A stretch of 64,000 nt of DNA from an uncultured bacterium (GTDB taxonomy: Bacteria > Bacteroidota > Bacteroidia > Bacteroidales > Bacteroidaceae): contig CAJMSE010000002.1 in assembly GCA_905216025.1 (NCBI GenBank), forward strand, positions 117,234-181,233. The letters are read 5' to 3'. Both the position numbers and the translations under genes were made by a program. This document shows, piece after piece, positions 25,137-35,924 of the stretch; the first letter of the stretch is position 1; each line of letters starts with the position of its first letter. The notes under the pieces are model-generated. The model was not told the origin of the DNA and did not search any database. It was given only the letters and a program-made list of their open reading frames with translations.

Positions 25137-25400
25137 AGGTCGGTTGCGGCGTGTTGGCGGTGAGGCCGGATGCCGTTGCTGCCGGGCTCTTGCGGCGTGA
25201 GTGCCCGGTCGTGTTGCCGCGAGGCCGTTCTGATGATGTCGCGGAGCTGTTTTGATGGTGTGGCGGGTTACCCGTGAATGTGCAACGGGTTGCCTGCTGA
25301 TGTATTCTGCCCGCTGTCAAAAGTGTTTTTGAGAGCTGTCAAAAGTGTTTTTGAGGGCTTGGCTAAGTGCTTTTGCCGCCTGACGGACATAATCCGGCGT
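25137..25400. repeat. Tandem array C1: twelve 22-bp register units (inverted relative to C2 and C3)
   Basis: Two near-identical 22-bp units at 25313-25334 and 25335-25356 (core CAAAAGTGTTTTTG) set a register that carries on with more degenerate units on both sides. Read on the minus strand, the units appear in the same order as arrays at 48665-48884 and 58086-58283: TCTCAAAAACACTTTTGA type, then GGGCAGA..., then CCGTTGCA... and TCAGAACGG types. It fills most of the space between divergent rho and pyk; no gene is seen between 24963 and 25517. Confidence 0.85.
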
Positions 25401-25453
25401 TTTTGAGCCATGATAATTATCGGGATTTTAACTCCGGCTCGCACGGCTAAAAT

Positions 25454-25484
25454 TTTGCAGTGTCGTGGAAAAGCAGTAACTTTG
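25454..25484 (+). promoter_or_regulatory. pyk promoter
   Basis: TTTG (25454-25457), 19 nt, then TAACTTTG (25477-25484). It is a full match to the Bacteroidetes consensus, 33 bases before the chosen ATG. Confidence 0.85.
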
Positions 25485-25517
25485 CGTTCACATTATAATA
25501 ATACAACGGAACATAGA

Positions 25518-26969
25518 ATGAAACAGACAAAGATTGTAGCTTCCATAAGCGACAGGAGATGTGACGTGGATTTTATCCGCCAGCTGTTTGATGCGGGCGT
25601 TAACGTAATCCGCATGAACACGGCACACGCCACTCCGGAGGGTATCAGGACAATAATAAGAAATACAAGGAGCGTATCCAAGCATATAGGAATACTTATT
25701 GATACGAAAGGACCGGAAATCCGTACGACGGGTTGTGCCGAGCCTATAGAATACAAGACGGGCGATGTGGTCAAGATTTTCGGACGCCCGGAAATGGATA
25801 CTGAGCATGACATGATAAACCTGTCGTACGTCAACTTCGCAAATGACGTGCAGACGGGAAACCACATTCTCTTCGACGACGGTGCGCTTGACATGGAGGT
25901 CATCGGCATCAACGGACCGGCTGTGATTGCCCAGGTGCGGAACGACGGAGTGCTCGGAGCGCACAAGAGCGTCAACGTGCCTGGCGTGCATGTGGACCTG
26001 CCGGCGCTGACGGAGAAGGATATAAAGAACATAAACCTTGCTATTGACGAGGATATCGACTTCATCGCCCACTCGTTCGTGCGCAGTGCGGCGGATGTCA
26101 AGGCCGTGCAGGATATCCTCGACTCACGCGGCAGCGACATAAAGATTATCTCGAAGATAGAGAATCAGGAGGGTGTGGACAACATTGACGAGATTATCGG
26201 GGCTTCATACGGTATCATGATTGCCCGCGGCGATCTCGGTATAGAGGTGCCGATAGAGTGTATTCCCGGAATACAACGAAAGATTGTGCGCAAGTGCATG
26301 ATAGCGAAGAAGCCGGTAATCGTGGCTACGCAGATGCTGCATACGATGATAAACAACCCGCGGCCTACGCGTGCAGAGGTCACGGACATCGCGAATGCCA
26401 TATATTACCGTACCGATGCGCTCATGCTCAGCGGTGAGACTGCCAGCGGCAAATATCCCGTTGAGGCCGTGAAGACGATGGCTGCCATAGCGGAGCAGGC
26501 CGAGAAGGACAGGGTTTACAATAAGGAATACGACATACCGCTAAGCGAGAATTCGGATATAGCGGAGTTCCTTTCGCGCAGTGCCATAGAGGCCACGGAG
26601 CGTCTCGGGGTGAAAGGTATCATCACGGACAGCAAGACGGGATATACCGCACGTAACCTTGCCGCCTTCCGCGGTCCGAACCCCGTGCTGGCCATCTGCT
26701 ATAAGGAGAAGACGCAGCGGTGGCTTGCTCTGAGCTACGGTGTAATCCCCGTGGCGCAGCATGAGCAGATAGGCCCGGAAGAGCAGTTCCTCGCAGCCCT
26801 GCGCATGCTCCGTCAGAAGGGATATCTCAGCATGGACGACAAGGTGGCCCACCTGAGCGGCAGCTTCCACGAGGGCGGGGGAACGACATTCCTTGAGATT
26901 AACAAGGTGAGCGAGGTCTTTGAGCGCTCATATACGTTCCATCTTCCGGAAGCGGACAAGATTAGATGA
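25518..26969 (+). CDS. pyk: Pyruvate kinase
   Basis: Final glycolytic step: phosphoenolpyruvate plus ADP gives pyruvate plus ATP. The 483-residue protein shows TKIVASISDRR, NVIRMNTAHAT, IDTKGPEIRTT and ISKIENQEGVDNIDEI (catalytic Lys region). MIARGDLGIEVP, QRKIVRKCMIAKKPVIVATQML and MLSGETASGKYPVEAV follow. ATG 25518 is selected because the promoter ends at 25484 and because MKQTKIVAS is the canonical start; the frame is open 36 codons further upstream, through the promoter. Confidence 0.95.
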   Translation: MKQTKIVASISDRRCDVDFIRQLFDAGVNVIRMNTAHATPEGIRTIIRNTRSVSKHIGILIDTKGPEIRTTGCAEPIEYKTGDVVKIFGRPEMDTEHDMINLSYVNFANDVQTGNHILFDDGALDMEVIGINGPAVIAQVRNDGVLGAHKSVNVPGVHVDLPALTEKDIKNINLAIDEDIDFIAHSFVRSAADVKAVQDILDSRGSDIKIISKIENQEGVDNIDEIIGASYGIMIARGDLGIEVPIECIPGIQRKIVRKCMIAKKPVIVATQMLHTMINNPRPTRAEVTDIANAIYYRTDALMLSGETASGKYPVEAVKTMAAIAEQAEKDRVYNKEYDIPLSENSDIAEFLSRSAIEATERLGVKGIITDSKTGYTARNLAAFRGPNPVLAICYKEKTQRWLALSYGVIPVAQHEQIGPEEQFLAALRMLRQKGYLSMDDKVAHLSGSFHEGGGTTFLEINKVSEVFERSYTFHLPEADKIR

Positions 26970-26986
26970 GTAGCGGGGAGTTATGA

Positions 26987-27052
26987 GACATCACATCTTT
27001 AATATATAAAAGATGCGGATTTAATAAATAAAAGACGCGGAAAACAGGATTC
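26987..27052. repeat. Short array D: 22-bp periodicity after pyk
   Basis: TTTAATA recurs at 26998 and 27020, and ATAAAAGA[TC]GCGG at 27007 and 27029, each exactly 22 bases apart. The last unit merges into the terminator stem. Confidence 0.65.
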
Positions 27053-27078
27053 AAGTCCTGCTTTCCGCGTCTTCTTTG
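27032..27078. terminator. Bidirectional terminator between pyk and rpiB
   Basis: An 18-position stem (27032-27049 with 27056-27073, one A-C mismatch) with a 6-nt TTCAAG loop lies between convergent genes. CTTCTTTG follows on the plus side and CTTTTATTTATT on the minus side. Confidence 0.92.
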
Positions 27079-27104
27079 TTATTGATGCACCTGTCTGTTT
27101 GTGC

Positions 27105-27548
27105 TTATTTACATACCGGTATCTTCTCCACACGGCGCTGATGGCGTCCGCCTTCGAACGGCACGCAGAAGAATTCGTCCATTATCTTTGCTGCCGTGTT
27201 GTTGTCGATGAACCGTCCGGGCATGACGAGCACGTTGGCGTCGTTGTGCTGGCGGATGAGATGGGCAATCTCAGGTATCCATGCCAGGCCGGCCCGCACG
27301 CCTTGATGCTTGTTCAGCGTCATGTTGATGCCCTCGCCGCTGCCGCAGATGCCGATGCCGGGATATACCTCACCGTTCTCTATTCCTTCTGCCAGTGCAT
27401 GGCCGAAGTCGCTGTAGTCACAGCTAAGGTCGCTGTATGTGCCGTAGTCCTTGTAAGGATAACCGTGCTCTTCGAGATACTGTATCACGAACTTCTTTAA
27501 CGGATAGCCAGCGTGGTCGCTTGCTATTCCCACTGTCTTGATTTCCAT
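27105..27548 (-). CDS. rpiB: Ribose-5-phosphate isomerase B
   Basis: Interconverts ribose 5-phosphate and ribulose 5-phosphate in the non-oxidative pentose phosphate pathway. The 147-residue protein has VGIASDHAGYPLK at the N-terminus and the active-site loop GIGICGSGEGINMTLNKHQGVRAGL, with the catalytic Cys. It is downstream of tkt in the same direction, and both follow the arabinose genes, so the set turns pentoses into glycolytic intermediates. Confidence 0.94.
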   Translation of the reverse strand: MEIKTVGIASDHAGYPLKKFVIQYLEEHGYPYKDYGTYSDLSCDYSDFGHALAEGIENGEVYPGIGICGSGEGINMTLNKHQGVRAGLAWIPEIAHLIRQHNDANVLVMPGRFIDNNTAAKIMDEFFCVPFEGGRHQRRVEKIPVCK

Positions 27549-27563
27549 AGGGTAAGAAAAAAG

Positions 27564-27614
27564 AGACGGATATGCCTGCCGGCAGCCTTGCGGCGTCCCT
27601 TCGGCACATCCGTC
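27564..27614 (-). terminator. Hairpin with T-tract just before rpiB
   Basis: On the minus strand GACGGAT and ATCCGTC arms (27614-27608 with 27571-27565), extended by TGCC/GGCA, are followed by TCTTTTTTCTTACC. It ends about 10 bases before the rpiB start and so could stop or attenuate tkt read-through into rpiB. Confidence 0.7.
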
Positions 27615-27624
27615 GGATTGGTTA

Positions 27625-29643
27625 TTATTCAGCTAAGAAAGCCTTTACCTGCTTGTATACGTTCTCTCCTGTGTAGCCAAGTTTCTCGTCGAGAACCTTG
27701 TAGGGAGCGGAGAAGCCGAAGCTCGGCATGCCCCATACGCGGCCGTTGGCACCTACGAGTCCCTCGAGGGTGACGGGAAGGCCTGCCGTCATGCCGAATA
27801 TCTTGGCGCCTGCGGGCAGGATGCTCTCCTGATACTCCTTGCTCTGGTTGCGGAACAGACCCTCAGACGGTACGCTGACGATGCGTATCTTCACGCCGTC
27901 CTTGCGGAGCAGCTCGGCACCGGCTACGAGAGTGGAAACCTCCGAACCGCTTGCTAAGAGGATAACATCGAACTCCTCGTCAGACCCAGCCACGATGTAG
28001 GCACCCTTGCGGGCCTGCTCATAGTCGTTGCCGGCGGGCAGCTTGGTGATGTTCTGGCGTGAGAAGATGAGTGCTGTGGGGGTCTCCATGTTCTCCATGG
28101 CCATGGCCCAGCATACCGTTGTCTCATCGGCGTCGGCCGGACGGAACACGCGCACGCTGTCCTTGCCGTGGTGGTTCTTCAGTTTCTCCATGAGGCGTAT
28201 CTGTGCTTCCTGCTCTACGGGCTCATGGGTAGGTCCGTCCTCGCCAACGCGGAATGCGTCGTGGGTCCAGATGAACTTGATGGGCACCTCCATGAGGGCT
28301 GCCATGCGGACGGCGGGTTTCATATAGTCGGAGAATACGAAGAACGTACCGCAAGCCGGGATGACGCCTCCATGCAGGTACATACCGATGCACATGCAGG
28401 CCATGGTGAGCTCGGCAACGCCTGCCTGGAAGAAGGCGCCGCTGAAATCGTCGGCCTGAAGAGAGGTCGTCTTCTTGAGGAAGCCGTCAGTCTTGTCGGA
28501 GTTGGAGAGGTCGGCAGATGCGCATATCATGTTGGGAACCTGCTCGGCAAGAACTCCGAGGCAAGCTGCGCTGGCTGCACGCGTGGCTGAGTTCTCTTTC
28601 TGTACGAGGGCGCTCCAGTCTACCTTCGGCGCGTTGCCGCTGAACCACTCCTTCATCAGGGCTGCCTTCTCGGGGTTAGCCTTAGCCCACTCGGCCTCGG
28701 CAGCGTGGCGCTCAGCCACGATTTTCTTCAGTTCTTCGCGGCGGTCGGCATACAGCTTCTCCACTTCGGGGAAGATGGCGAACGGTGCTTCGGGGTTCCC
28801 GCCCAGGTTCTTGATGGTGTTCACGTACGCATCGCCGCCGAGCGGAGCGCCGTGGGTGTTGATGCAGGCCTCATAGCTCGTGCCGTCGGCACGCAGGGCC
28901 CCCTTGCCCATAATGGTCTTTCCGATGATGAGTGTCGGGCGCTTCTCTTCCTTCTGTGCAGCCTTGAGGGCCTCGCGTATCTCGTCGGCATCGTTTCCGT
29001 TGCATGTGATGACGTTCCAGCCCCATGCCTTGTACTTAGCCTCGGTGTCCTCTTTCATCACGACGTTGGTGGGGGTTGACAGCTGGATGTCGTTCGAGTC
29101 GTAGAACATGATGAGGTTGTTCAGTCCCAGGATACCCGCAATGCGGCCTGTGCCTTGGGAAATCTCTTCCTCTACACCGCCGTCGGAGATGTATGCGTAG
29201 ATCTTATGCTGCATGGCACCTTTGCCCAGACGTGCCTCGAGGAACTTCTCAGCTATGGCGGCGCCGGCTCCGAAGGTGTGTCCCTGGCCGAGCGGACCGC
29301 TGGTGTTCTCTATTCCGCGTGCGAGGTCACGCTCGGGATGGCCCGGGGTGGGAGAGTCCCACTGACGAAACTCCTTCAGCTCGTCGAGGGTGAACTTGCC
29401 CTGCAGTGCGAGGGCAGAGTAGAGCATGGGCGACATGTGGCCAGGATCGAGGAAGAAACGGTCGCGTCCCTCCCAATTGGGATTCTCGGGATCGTAAACA
29501 AGGAACTCGGAGAAGAGCACATTGATGAAGTCTGCTCCACCCATAGCGCCACCGGGGTGACCCGAGTTGGCTTTCTCTACCATTGAAGCGGCGAGGATAC
29601 GGATGTTATCCGCCGCCTTTTTCATAAGATTCTTATCGTTCAT
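27625..29643 (-). CDS. tkt: Transketolase
   Basis: Thiamine-diphosphate enzyme that moves two-carbon units between sugar phosphates. At 672 residues it has the full three-domain layout: KANSGHPGGAMGGAD near the N-terminus, GPLGQGHTFGAGAAIAEK, and a ThDP-binding region YISDGGVEEEISQGTGRIAG. The pyrimidine domain contains WTHDAFRVGEDGPTHEPVEQ. The ThDP segment has SDGG where many enzymes have GDGD; I believe this is normal in Bacteroidales. It sits between the arabinose genes and rpiB and should consume the xylulose 5-phosphate made from arabinose. Confidence 0.95.
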   Translation of the reverse strand: MNDKNLMKKAADNIRILAASMVEKANSGHPGGAMGGADFINVLFSEFLVYDPENPNWEGRDRFFLDPGHMSPMLYSALALQGKFTLDELKEFRQWDSPTPGHPERDLARGIENTSGPLGQGHTFGAGAAIAEKFLEARLGKGAMQHKIYAYISDGGVEEEISQGTGRIAGILGLNNLIMFYDSNDIQLSTPTNVVMKEDTEAKYKAWGWNVITCNGNDADEIREALKAAQKEEKRPTLIIGKTIMGKGALRADGTSYEACINTHGAPLGGDAYVNTIKNLGGNPEAPFAIFPEVEKLYADRREELKKIVAERHAAEAEWAKANPEKAALMKEWFSGNAPKVDWSALVQKENSATRAASAACLGVLAEQVPNMICASADLSNSDKTDGFLKKTTSLQADDFSGAFFQAGVAELTMACMCIGMYLHGGVIPACGTFFVFSDYMKPAVRMAALMEVPIKFIWTHDAFRVGEDGPTHEPVEQEAQIRLMEKLKNHHGKDSVRVFRPADADETTVCWAMAMENMETPTALIFSRQNITKLPAGNDYEQARKGAYIVAGSDEEFDVILLASGSEVSTLVAGAELLRKDGVKIRIVSVPSEGLFRNQSKEYQESILPAGAKIFGMTAGLPVTLEGLVGANGRVWGMPSFGFSAPYKVLDEKLGYTGENVYKQVKAFLAE

Positions 29644-29763
29644 ATCTATATATGTATTAGAGGTTTATTTATTTTTGAATGAGTAAGCGTTGCATGACAG
29701 GTCTTGCTTTAACCGGTATTCTGTGGCATATTGCCGTTCCGGCTCTTCTTAGCCTGTCTAATG

Positions 29764-29771
29764 CAAAGATA
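29764..29771 (-). promoter_or_regulatory. Candidate -7 box for tkt
   Basis: TATCTTTG on the minus strand abuts the stop codon of abfA and would give tkt a leader of about 115 nt. No TTTG is seen at the -33 position, so an independent tkt promoter is only a possibility. Confidence 0.4.
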
Positions 29772-31340
<1,569 letters not shown>

Positions 31341-31474
31341 TTTCTTTTGTTGTGCTTATTAATAATATGTATAAAAGGGAATTATCCCTGATGGAAGGCT
31401 CTTCGGGAATATTGGAGAGCCTTTGCCGAGTGTATCCGGCAGTGCTTTATTTACAGCTGTTGGCAGCACGGTCT

Positions 31475-31513
31475 GTAAACGGGCCGTCCCTAATAGGCGA
31501 GCGGTCCGTTTAC
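31475..31513 (-). other. Intercistronic hairpin between araB and abfA
   Basis: An 11-bp stem (31475-31485 with 31503-31513, one G-T wobble) around a 17-nt loop. No T-tract follows on the minus strand. The 225-base gap holds no protein I recognise; the hairpin may set different mRNA stability for the two genes. Confidence 0.6.
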
Positions 31514-31565
31514 TATTGGATGAACGTGCCTTTGCAAATAAGGAATGCCACGTCCGCGGAAACCA

Positions 31566-33164
31566 TCATTTCTTGTGCTCAACAGCAGCATGCTCCACAG
31601 GAAGGCATGCCTTGTAGTTCTCGATGTAGGCGTTGAAGCCTGCCACATCTTCAGCCGTGGGGGCTATCTCCTCACCTGTGTTGCCTGCAAAGACAACGTC
31701 ATCGAGGTAGTCGGCAAGCGGTTGCTTCTTCTCATTGTTGACGAGATAGGAAGCAAGCAGGGCTATACCCCACGCTCCGCCTTCGCCCGCAGTCTCCATG
31801 ACTGATATCGGAGAGTTGATGGCGGCAGCGAGAAAGCTCTGACCTACGCCCTTCGTCTTGAACAGTCCGCCGTGGCCGGTGATTCGGTCGACCTTTATCT
31901 TCTCATCGTTGAAGAGGATGTCGTTTCCTATTTTCAGAACGGCAACAGAGGCATAGAGATTGGCACGCATGAAATTGGCAAGGTTGAACTTGTCGTTAGC
32001 CGAACGTATGAACATCGGGCGGCCTTCAGCAAGGCCAGTGACGGGTTCGCCAGAAATATAGTTGTATGCGATAAGGCCGCCGCAGTCTGCGTTGCCCTTC
32101 AGAGCGTTGTTGTACAGTTTGCCGTAAATCTGGTTCATGTCTACCGGAATGCCGAGCAGCTCCTGGTATTCGCGAAACAGGCCTACCCATGCGTTCAGGT
32201 CAGAGGTACAGTTGTTGCAGTGCACCATGGCTACGGGACTGCCGTCAGGAGTGGTCACCATGTCAATCATCTCGTAAGGCTTAGACAGGTCTTTCTCCAG
32301 TACAATCATAGAGAATGATGATGTGCCGGCCGACACGTTACCGGTGCGCTGGCGTACGGCGTTGGTTGCCACCATACCTGTTCCGGCGTCGCCTTCTGGC
32401 GGACACAATGGGATGCCGGGCTTGAGATGACCTGAAATGTCGAGCTTCTTTGCGCCTTCCTCAGTGAGGAAGCCAGCATTCTCTCCGGCCTGAAGCACCT
32501 TCGGGAATATGTCGAGCAGCGTCCAACCGTATCCTTTGGGGGCGATGAGTTGGTTGAACTTGTCCACCATCTCGGCCGAGTAGTCCTTTGTCTCGGGGTC
32601 AATCGGGAGCATACCTGAAGCGTCACCGATGCCGAGCACCTTCTGGCCGGTCAGCTGCCAATGGATATATCCGGCAAGCGTGGTCTGGAAGCTGATGTCC
32701 TTTACGTGTTCCTCATTATATAATATAGCCTGATAGAGGTGGGAGATGCTCCAGCGGAGCGGGATGTTATAGACGAAGAGTTCCGACAGCTCGGCAGCGG
32801 CCTGTGCCGTGTTGGTGTTCCGCCAAGTGCGGAACGGCACGAGGATTTCCTCTTTGTCGTTAAAAGCCATGTAGCCGTGCATCATGGCGCTGACGCCGAT
32901 GGCTGCCAGTATCTCAATCTCTGTGTCGTAGAGTTCTCGGACATTGGCGCGCAGGTCTGCATAACAGTCTTGAAGTCCGTACCAGATGGCTTCGGTGCTG
33001 TATGTCCACAATCCGTCGACGAGCTGATTCTCCCATTCGTGGCTACCCTGTGCTATGGGATTGTTGTCCTGGTCGATGAGGACGGCCTTTATTCTCGTAG
33101 AGCCGAACTCAATGCCGAGGATGGCCTTGCCTGACTCTATGGTTTGCTTTGCATTCGTATTCAT
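31566..33164 (-). CDS. araB: L-ribulokinase (FGGY family)
   Basis: Phosphorylates L-ribulose to L-ribulose 5-phosphate. The 532-residue FGGY sugar kinase has the first phosphate-binding region AILGIEFGSTRIKAVLID and, in the second domain, ITGHGGLFKTKGVGQSFLAAAI with ETAGEGGAWGIAL. By sequence alone a xylulokinase role is possible; the position between araA and abfA argues for ribulokinase. It follows araA by 119 bases that contain a long hairpin. Confidence 0.85.
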   Translation of the reverse strand: MNTNAKQTIESGKAILGIEFGSTRIKAVLIDQDNNPIAQGSHEWENQLVDGLWTYSTEAIWYGLQDCYADLRANVRELYDTEIEILAAIGVSAMMHGYMAFNDKEEILVPFRTWRNTNTAQAAAELSELFVYNIPLRWSISHLYQAILYNEEHVKDISFQTTLAGYIHWQLTGQKVLGIGDASGMLPIDPETKDYSAEMVDKFNQLIAPKGYGWTLLDIFPKVLQAGENAGFLTEEGAKKLDISGHLKPGIPLCPPEGDAGTGMVATNAVRQRTGNVSAGTSSFSMIVLEKDLSKPYEMIDMVTTPDGSPVAMVHCNNCTSDLNAWVGLFREYQELLGIPVDMNQIYGKLYNNALKGNADCGGLIAYNYISGEPVTGLAEGRPMFIRSANDKFNLANFMRANLYASVAVLKIGNDILFNDEKIKVDRITGHGGLFKTKGVGQSFLAAAINSPISVMETAGEGGAWGIALLASYLVNNEKKQPLADYLDDVVFAGNTGEEIAPTAEDVAGFNAYIENYKACLPVEHAAVEHKK

Positions 33165-33200
33165 GATGAAAACATTTGTTGCTGTTGTGAATATTGGAAT

Positions 33201-33259
33201 TCAACGCGAAGACGCAAGGCGCAAAGAAAAGACTTTGTGCTCTTGCGTCTTTGCGTTGA
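33201..33259. repeat. Palindromic element, GACGCAAAG type, copy 2 (araA-araB gap)
   Basis: The outer arms 33201-33218 and 33242-33259 pair over 18 positions with one G-T wobble. After a one-base bulge the inner arms 33219-33226 and 33233-33240 pair over 8 positions, closing on AAAAGA. This gives a stem of about 26 bp. Its sequence (CAACGCGAAGACGCAAG) is closely related to the element at 13819-13905. Confidence 0.88.
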
Positions 33260-33283
33260 GGTTGTCTGATTGGTGTGGCGTGA

Positions 33284-34825
33284 TTAGCAGAGTGCCTTGT
33301 TTAGCATGTAGTAAACCTCGTTCACGCGGAGCTCGCGGCGGAAGTTGTCCACCGTTGTGTCGTTGTTGATGAGGAGGCACTCGATGCCGGCAATCTCTGC
33401 GTAGTCCTGCCAATACTCGTCGGTGAGGTCGTAAGAGAAGCAGCTGTGATGTGTGCCGCCTGCATAAATCCAGCATCCTGCGCCAACCTCGAAGTTGGGC
33501 TGAGGTATCCACAGTGCCGATGCTACAGGGAGCTTAGGCAGCGGTTTCGGTTCGATGCAGTCCACGTCGTTGACGATAAGGCGGAAGCGGTTGCCCATAT
33601 CTACTACGGTGGCAGTCACTCCCTTGCCTACCTTTGATGTGAACACGAGGCGGGCTGTCTGGCTCTTGCGTATGCCGATACCGAGGAAGTGAACCTCAAG
33701 GCGCGGACGGGCTGTTGCGATGAGCGGGCAAACCTCGAGCATGTGAGACTGAAGGATGGCGCTCTGCTCGCCGTTGAAGTTGAGAGTGTAGTCTTCAAGG
33801 AAAGAACAACCGCCCTGCAGGCCTTGATTCATTACCCATACGGTGCGGTAAAGTGCAGCCGACTTCCAGTCGCCCTCGGCGCCGAAGCCATAGCCTTCTG
33901 CCATGAGACGCTGCGAAGCAAGACCTGGAATCTGGTCGAATCCAAGGCCGGTATTCTCAACGTTCACGTCGCCAAGGTCGTCGAAGTTTGTCGTGAAGCC
34001 TTTGGCTCCCTTTGCTTCGAGCACAGCACGGAGTGTGAGTTCGGCCTTGGCTGCATTCCATACCTTCTTGTAGGCTTCCGTTGCCTTGTCTTCCAGCTCG
34101 GCATCGTGGTCGTAAAGGCGGAAGTATTCGGCTACGAGAGCGTCTACATCAGCATCCTTTACCTCGTTGAAATATTGCATGACCTCGCTGAACGGGCAGT
34201 AGTCAACGTGATAGCCCAGAACCTGCTCGGCGGCCACCTTGTCGCCGTCGGTCACTGCCACATTGTTCATCTGATCGCCGAAGCGCAGGATGAGCATGTC
34301 CTGAGAGTCGGCCCAAGCGGCGCATACCCTTGACCATACCGCGATGTGGTCCTGTGTCTTCTCGTCTTTCCAATATCCGACAACGAGCTTGCGGCGTATA
34401 CGCATGCGTGAGATGATGTGTCCGAACTCGCGATCGCCGTGTGCGCTCTGGTTAAGATTCATGAAATCCATGTCCATTGTATCCCATGGAATCTCCTCGT
34501 TGAACTGTGTATGCAGGTGAAGCAGCGGCTTGTGGAGAATCTGCAGACCGTGAATCCACATCTTGGCAGGGGAGAATGTGTGCATCCATGTGATTACTCC
34601 GATACATTTCTTCTCGTTGTTTGCCTGGGCAAAGATGTCTGCAACTTCTTTCGAACTGTTGGCTGTGCCTTTGTATACCACCTTAACGGGCAGGCGGCCG
34701 GAGTTGTTCAGTCCGTCAACCATTTCCTTTGAATGTCCGTCTACCTGTACTACGGCGTCGCCTCCATAGAGTAGCTGTGCGCCTGTCACGAACCATACTT
34801 CGTAGTTCTCAAATGCTTTAATCAT
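33284..34825 (-). CDS. araA: L-arabinose isomerase
   Basis: Converts L-arabinose to L-ribulose, the first step of the pathway. The 513-residue protein begins MIKAFENYEVWFVTGAQ. It has the metal/active-site segments TWMHTFSPAKMWIHGL and FNEEIPWDTMDMDFMNLNQS, a Glu in the EGDWKSAALYR segment, and HHSCFSYDL near the end. ATG 34825 is used because the family begins at this point; an upstream in-frame ATG adds 12 unrelated residues. It lies 394 bases downstream of araD. Confidence 0.95.
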   Translation of the reverse strand: MIKAFENYEVWFVTGAQLLYGGDAVVQVDGHSKEMVDGLNNSGRLPVKVVYKGTANSSKEVADIFAQANNEKKCIGVITWMHTFSPAKMWIHGLQILHKPLLHLHTQFNEEIPWDTMDMDFMNLNQSAHGDREFGHIISRMRIRRKLVVGYWKDEKTQDHIAVWSRVCAAWADSQDMLILRFGDQMNNVAVTDGDKVAAEQVLGYHVDYCPFSEVMQYFNEVKDADVDALVAEYFRLYDHDAELEDKATEAYKKVWNAAKAELTLRAVLEAKGAKGFTTNFDDLGDVNVENTGLGFDQIPGLASQRLMAEGYGFGAEGDWKSAALYRTVWVMNQGLQGGCSFLEDYTLNFNGEQSAILQSHMLEVCPLIATARPRLEVHFLGIGIRKSQTARLVFTSKVGKGVTATVVDMGNRFRLIVNDVDCIEPKPLPKLPVASALWIPQPNFEVGAGCWIYAGGTHHSCFSYDLTDEYWQDYAEIAGIECLLINNDTTVDNFRRELRVNEVYYMLNKALC

Positions 34826-35219
34826 AATAATAAGTTGTTTGTCAGCCCTGCAAGGAATCACGGAATATTCTCATGTACAACCCGATGGGGCGCTTTCTGT
34901 CTGTTCCGTGTCTTTAAATCCGTTGTTTCCAAGACTGTTGGTTATTGTTAGTTATCAGTTAATTATCAGTTGTATATTTGCCTGTTATCAGTATATTTAT
35001 ATATATAATACTGGATATTGTCGTCTTACGGGGCAGTCCCATTCATATATTAAATACGTTTCTGTCGCCCTTTTCCCCTTTGTGGATATTGAGAAATGTC
35101 ACTTATAGCATATTATACCTTTACATCTCCTTCACTTTTGGAAAGTTGGAAGGGACTTTTTCTGATTGTTATTTATGTATATCTCCTCTCATTGGGGACG
35201 GTCGGGTGGGACCGCTTTC
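34826..35219 (-). promoter_or_regulatory. Long araD-araA intergenic region with repeated TTATCAG sites
   Basis: No gene is seen. The half nearer araA is AT-rich and contains TTATCAG at 34952, 34963 and 34985, that is 11 and 22 bases apart. CAGTAT and ATACTG face each other at 34989-34994 and 35008-35013 within an AT-rich 25-bp imperfect palindrome. The minus-strand string ACTGATAACTAACAAT (34944-34959) also occurs upstream of the galactose MFS gene. A promoter or operator for araA-araB-abfA is plausible, but no clear TAnnTTTG box was found. Confidence 0.45.
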
Positions 35220-35921
35220 TTATTTCTTTTTCTGTCCGTAATATGCGTTCGGTCCGTGCTTGCGGCTGAAGTGCTTTTCAATGAGCAGCGGGTTCATCGT
35301 CGTTTCCGGATTTACGGAGTAAGAAACGAAAGCCATCTTGGCTACCTGCTCCATCACAACAGCGTTGTAGACAGCGTTGTCAGCATCTTTTCCCCATGAG
35401 AAGGGCCCGTGGTTCTTCACGAGTACGCCCGGAGTATGAACCGGATTGATACCGCCGGATTTGATGCGGTTTACTATTACGTTGCCGGTCTCCAACTCGT
35501 ATTCACCTTTGACCTCGGCTTCGGTCATATCGTCGGTGCAGGGGATGTTGTCGTGGAAATAGTCGGCGTGTGTGGTGCCTATATTGGGAATGTCCTTACC
35601 TGCCTGTGCCCATGCTGTAGCGTATGTGGAATGAGTGTGCACAATGCCGCCAAGTTCAGGAAAGGCTCTGTATAGTACGAGGTGCGTAGGAGTGTCGGAC
35701 GAAGGATTGAGGTCGCCTTCGACAACCTTGCCGCTTTCCAAGTCAACAACAACCATGTCTGATGCTTTCATGTTGTCGTAGCTGACACCTGATGGTTTGA
35801 TTACAACGAGGCCCTTCTCACGGTCTATTCCAGACACGTTGCCCCATGTGAATATCACGAGGTTGTGCTTTACCAGGTCGAGGTTGGCACGGAATACTTT
35901 TTCTTTGAGTGCTTCTAACAT
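35220..35921 (-). CDS. araD: L-ribulose-5-phosphate 4-epimerase
   Basis: Converts L-ribulose 5-phosphate to D-xylulose 5-phosphate. The 233-residue class II aldolase-fold protein has LVIFTWGNVSGIDREKGL, SSDTPTHLVLYRAFPELGGIVHTHS (Zn-binding His residues), THADYF and LVKNHGPFSWGKDADNAVYNA. It begins 3 bases after the araR stop, so regulator and enzyme are co-transcribed. Confidence 0.95.
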   Translation of the reverse strand: MLEALKEKVFRANLDLVKHNLVIFTWGNVSGIDREKGLVVIKPSGVSYDNMKASDMVVVDLESGKVVEGDLNPSSDTPTHLVLYRAFPELGGIVHTHSTYATAWAQAGKDIPNIGTTHADYFHDNIPCTDDMTEAEVKGEYELETGNVIVNRIKSGGINPVHTPGVLVKNHGPFSWGKDADNAVYNAVVMEQVAKMAFVSYSVNPETTMNPLLIEKHFSRKHGPNAYYGQKKK

Positions 35922-35924
35922 AAT

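Noticed and set aside
31341..31565. Hidden small gene between araB and abfA
   Set aside because: Short frames here have no start context or familiar sequence; the hairpin is the only clear feature.
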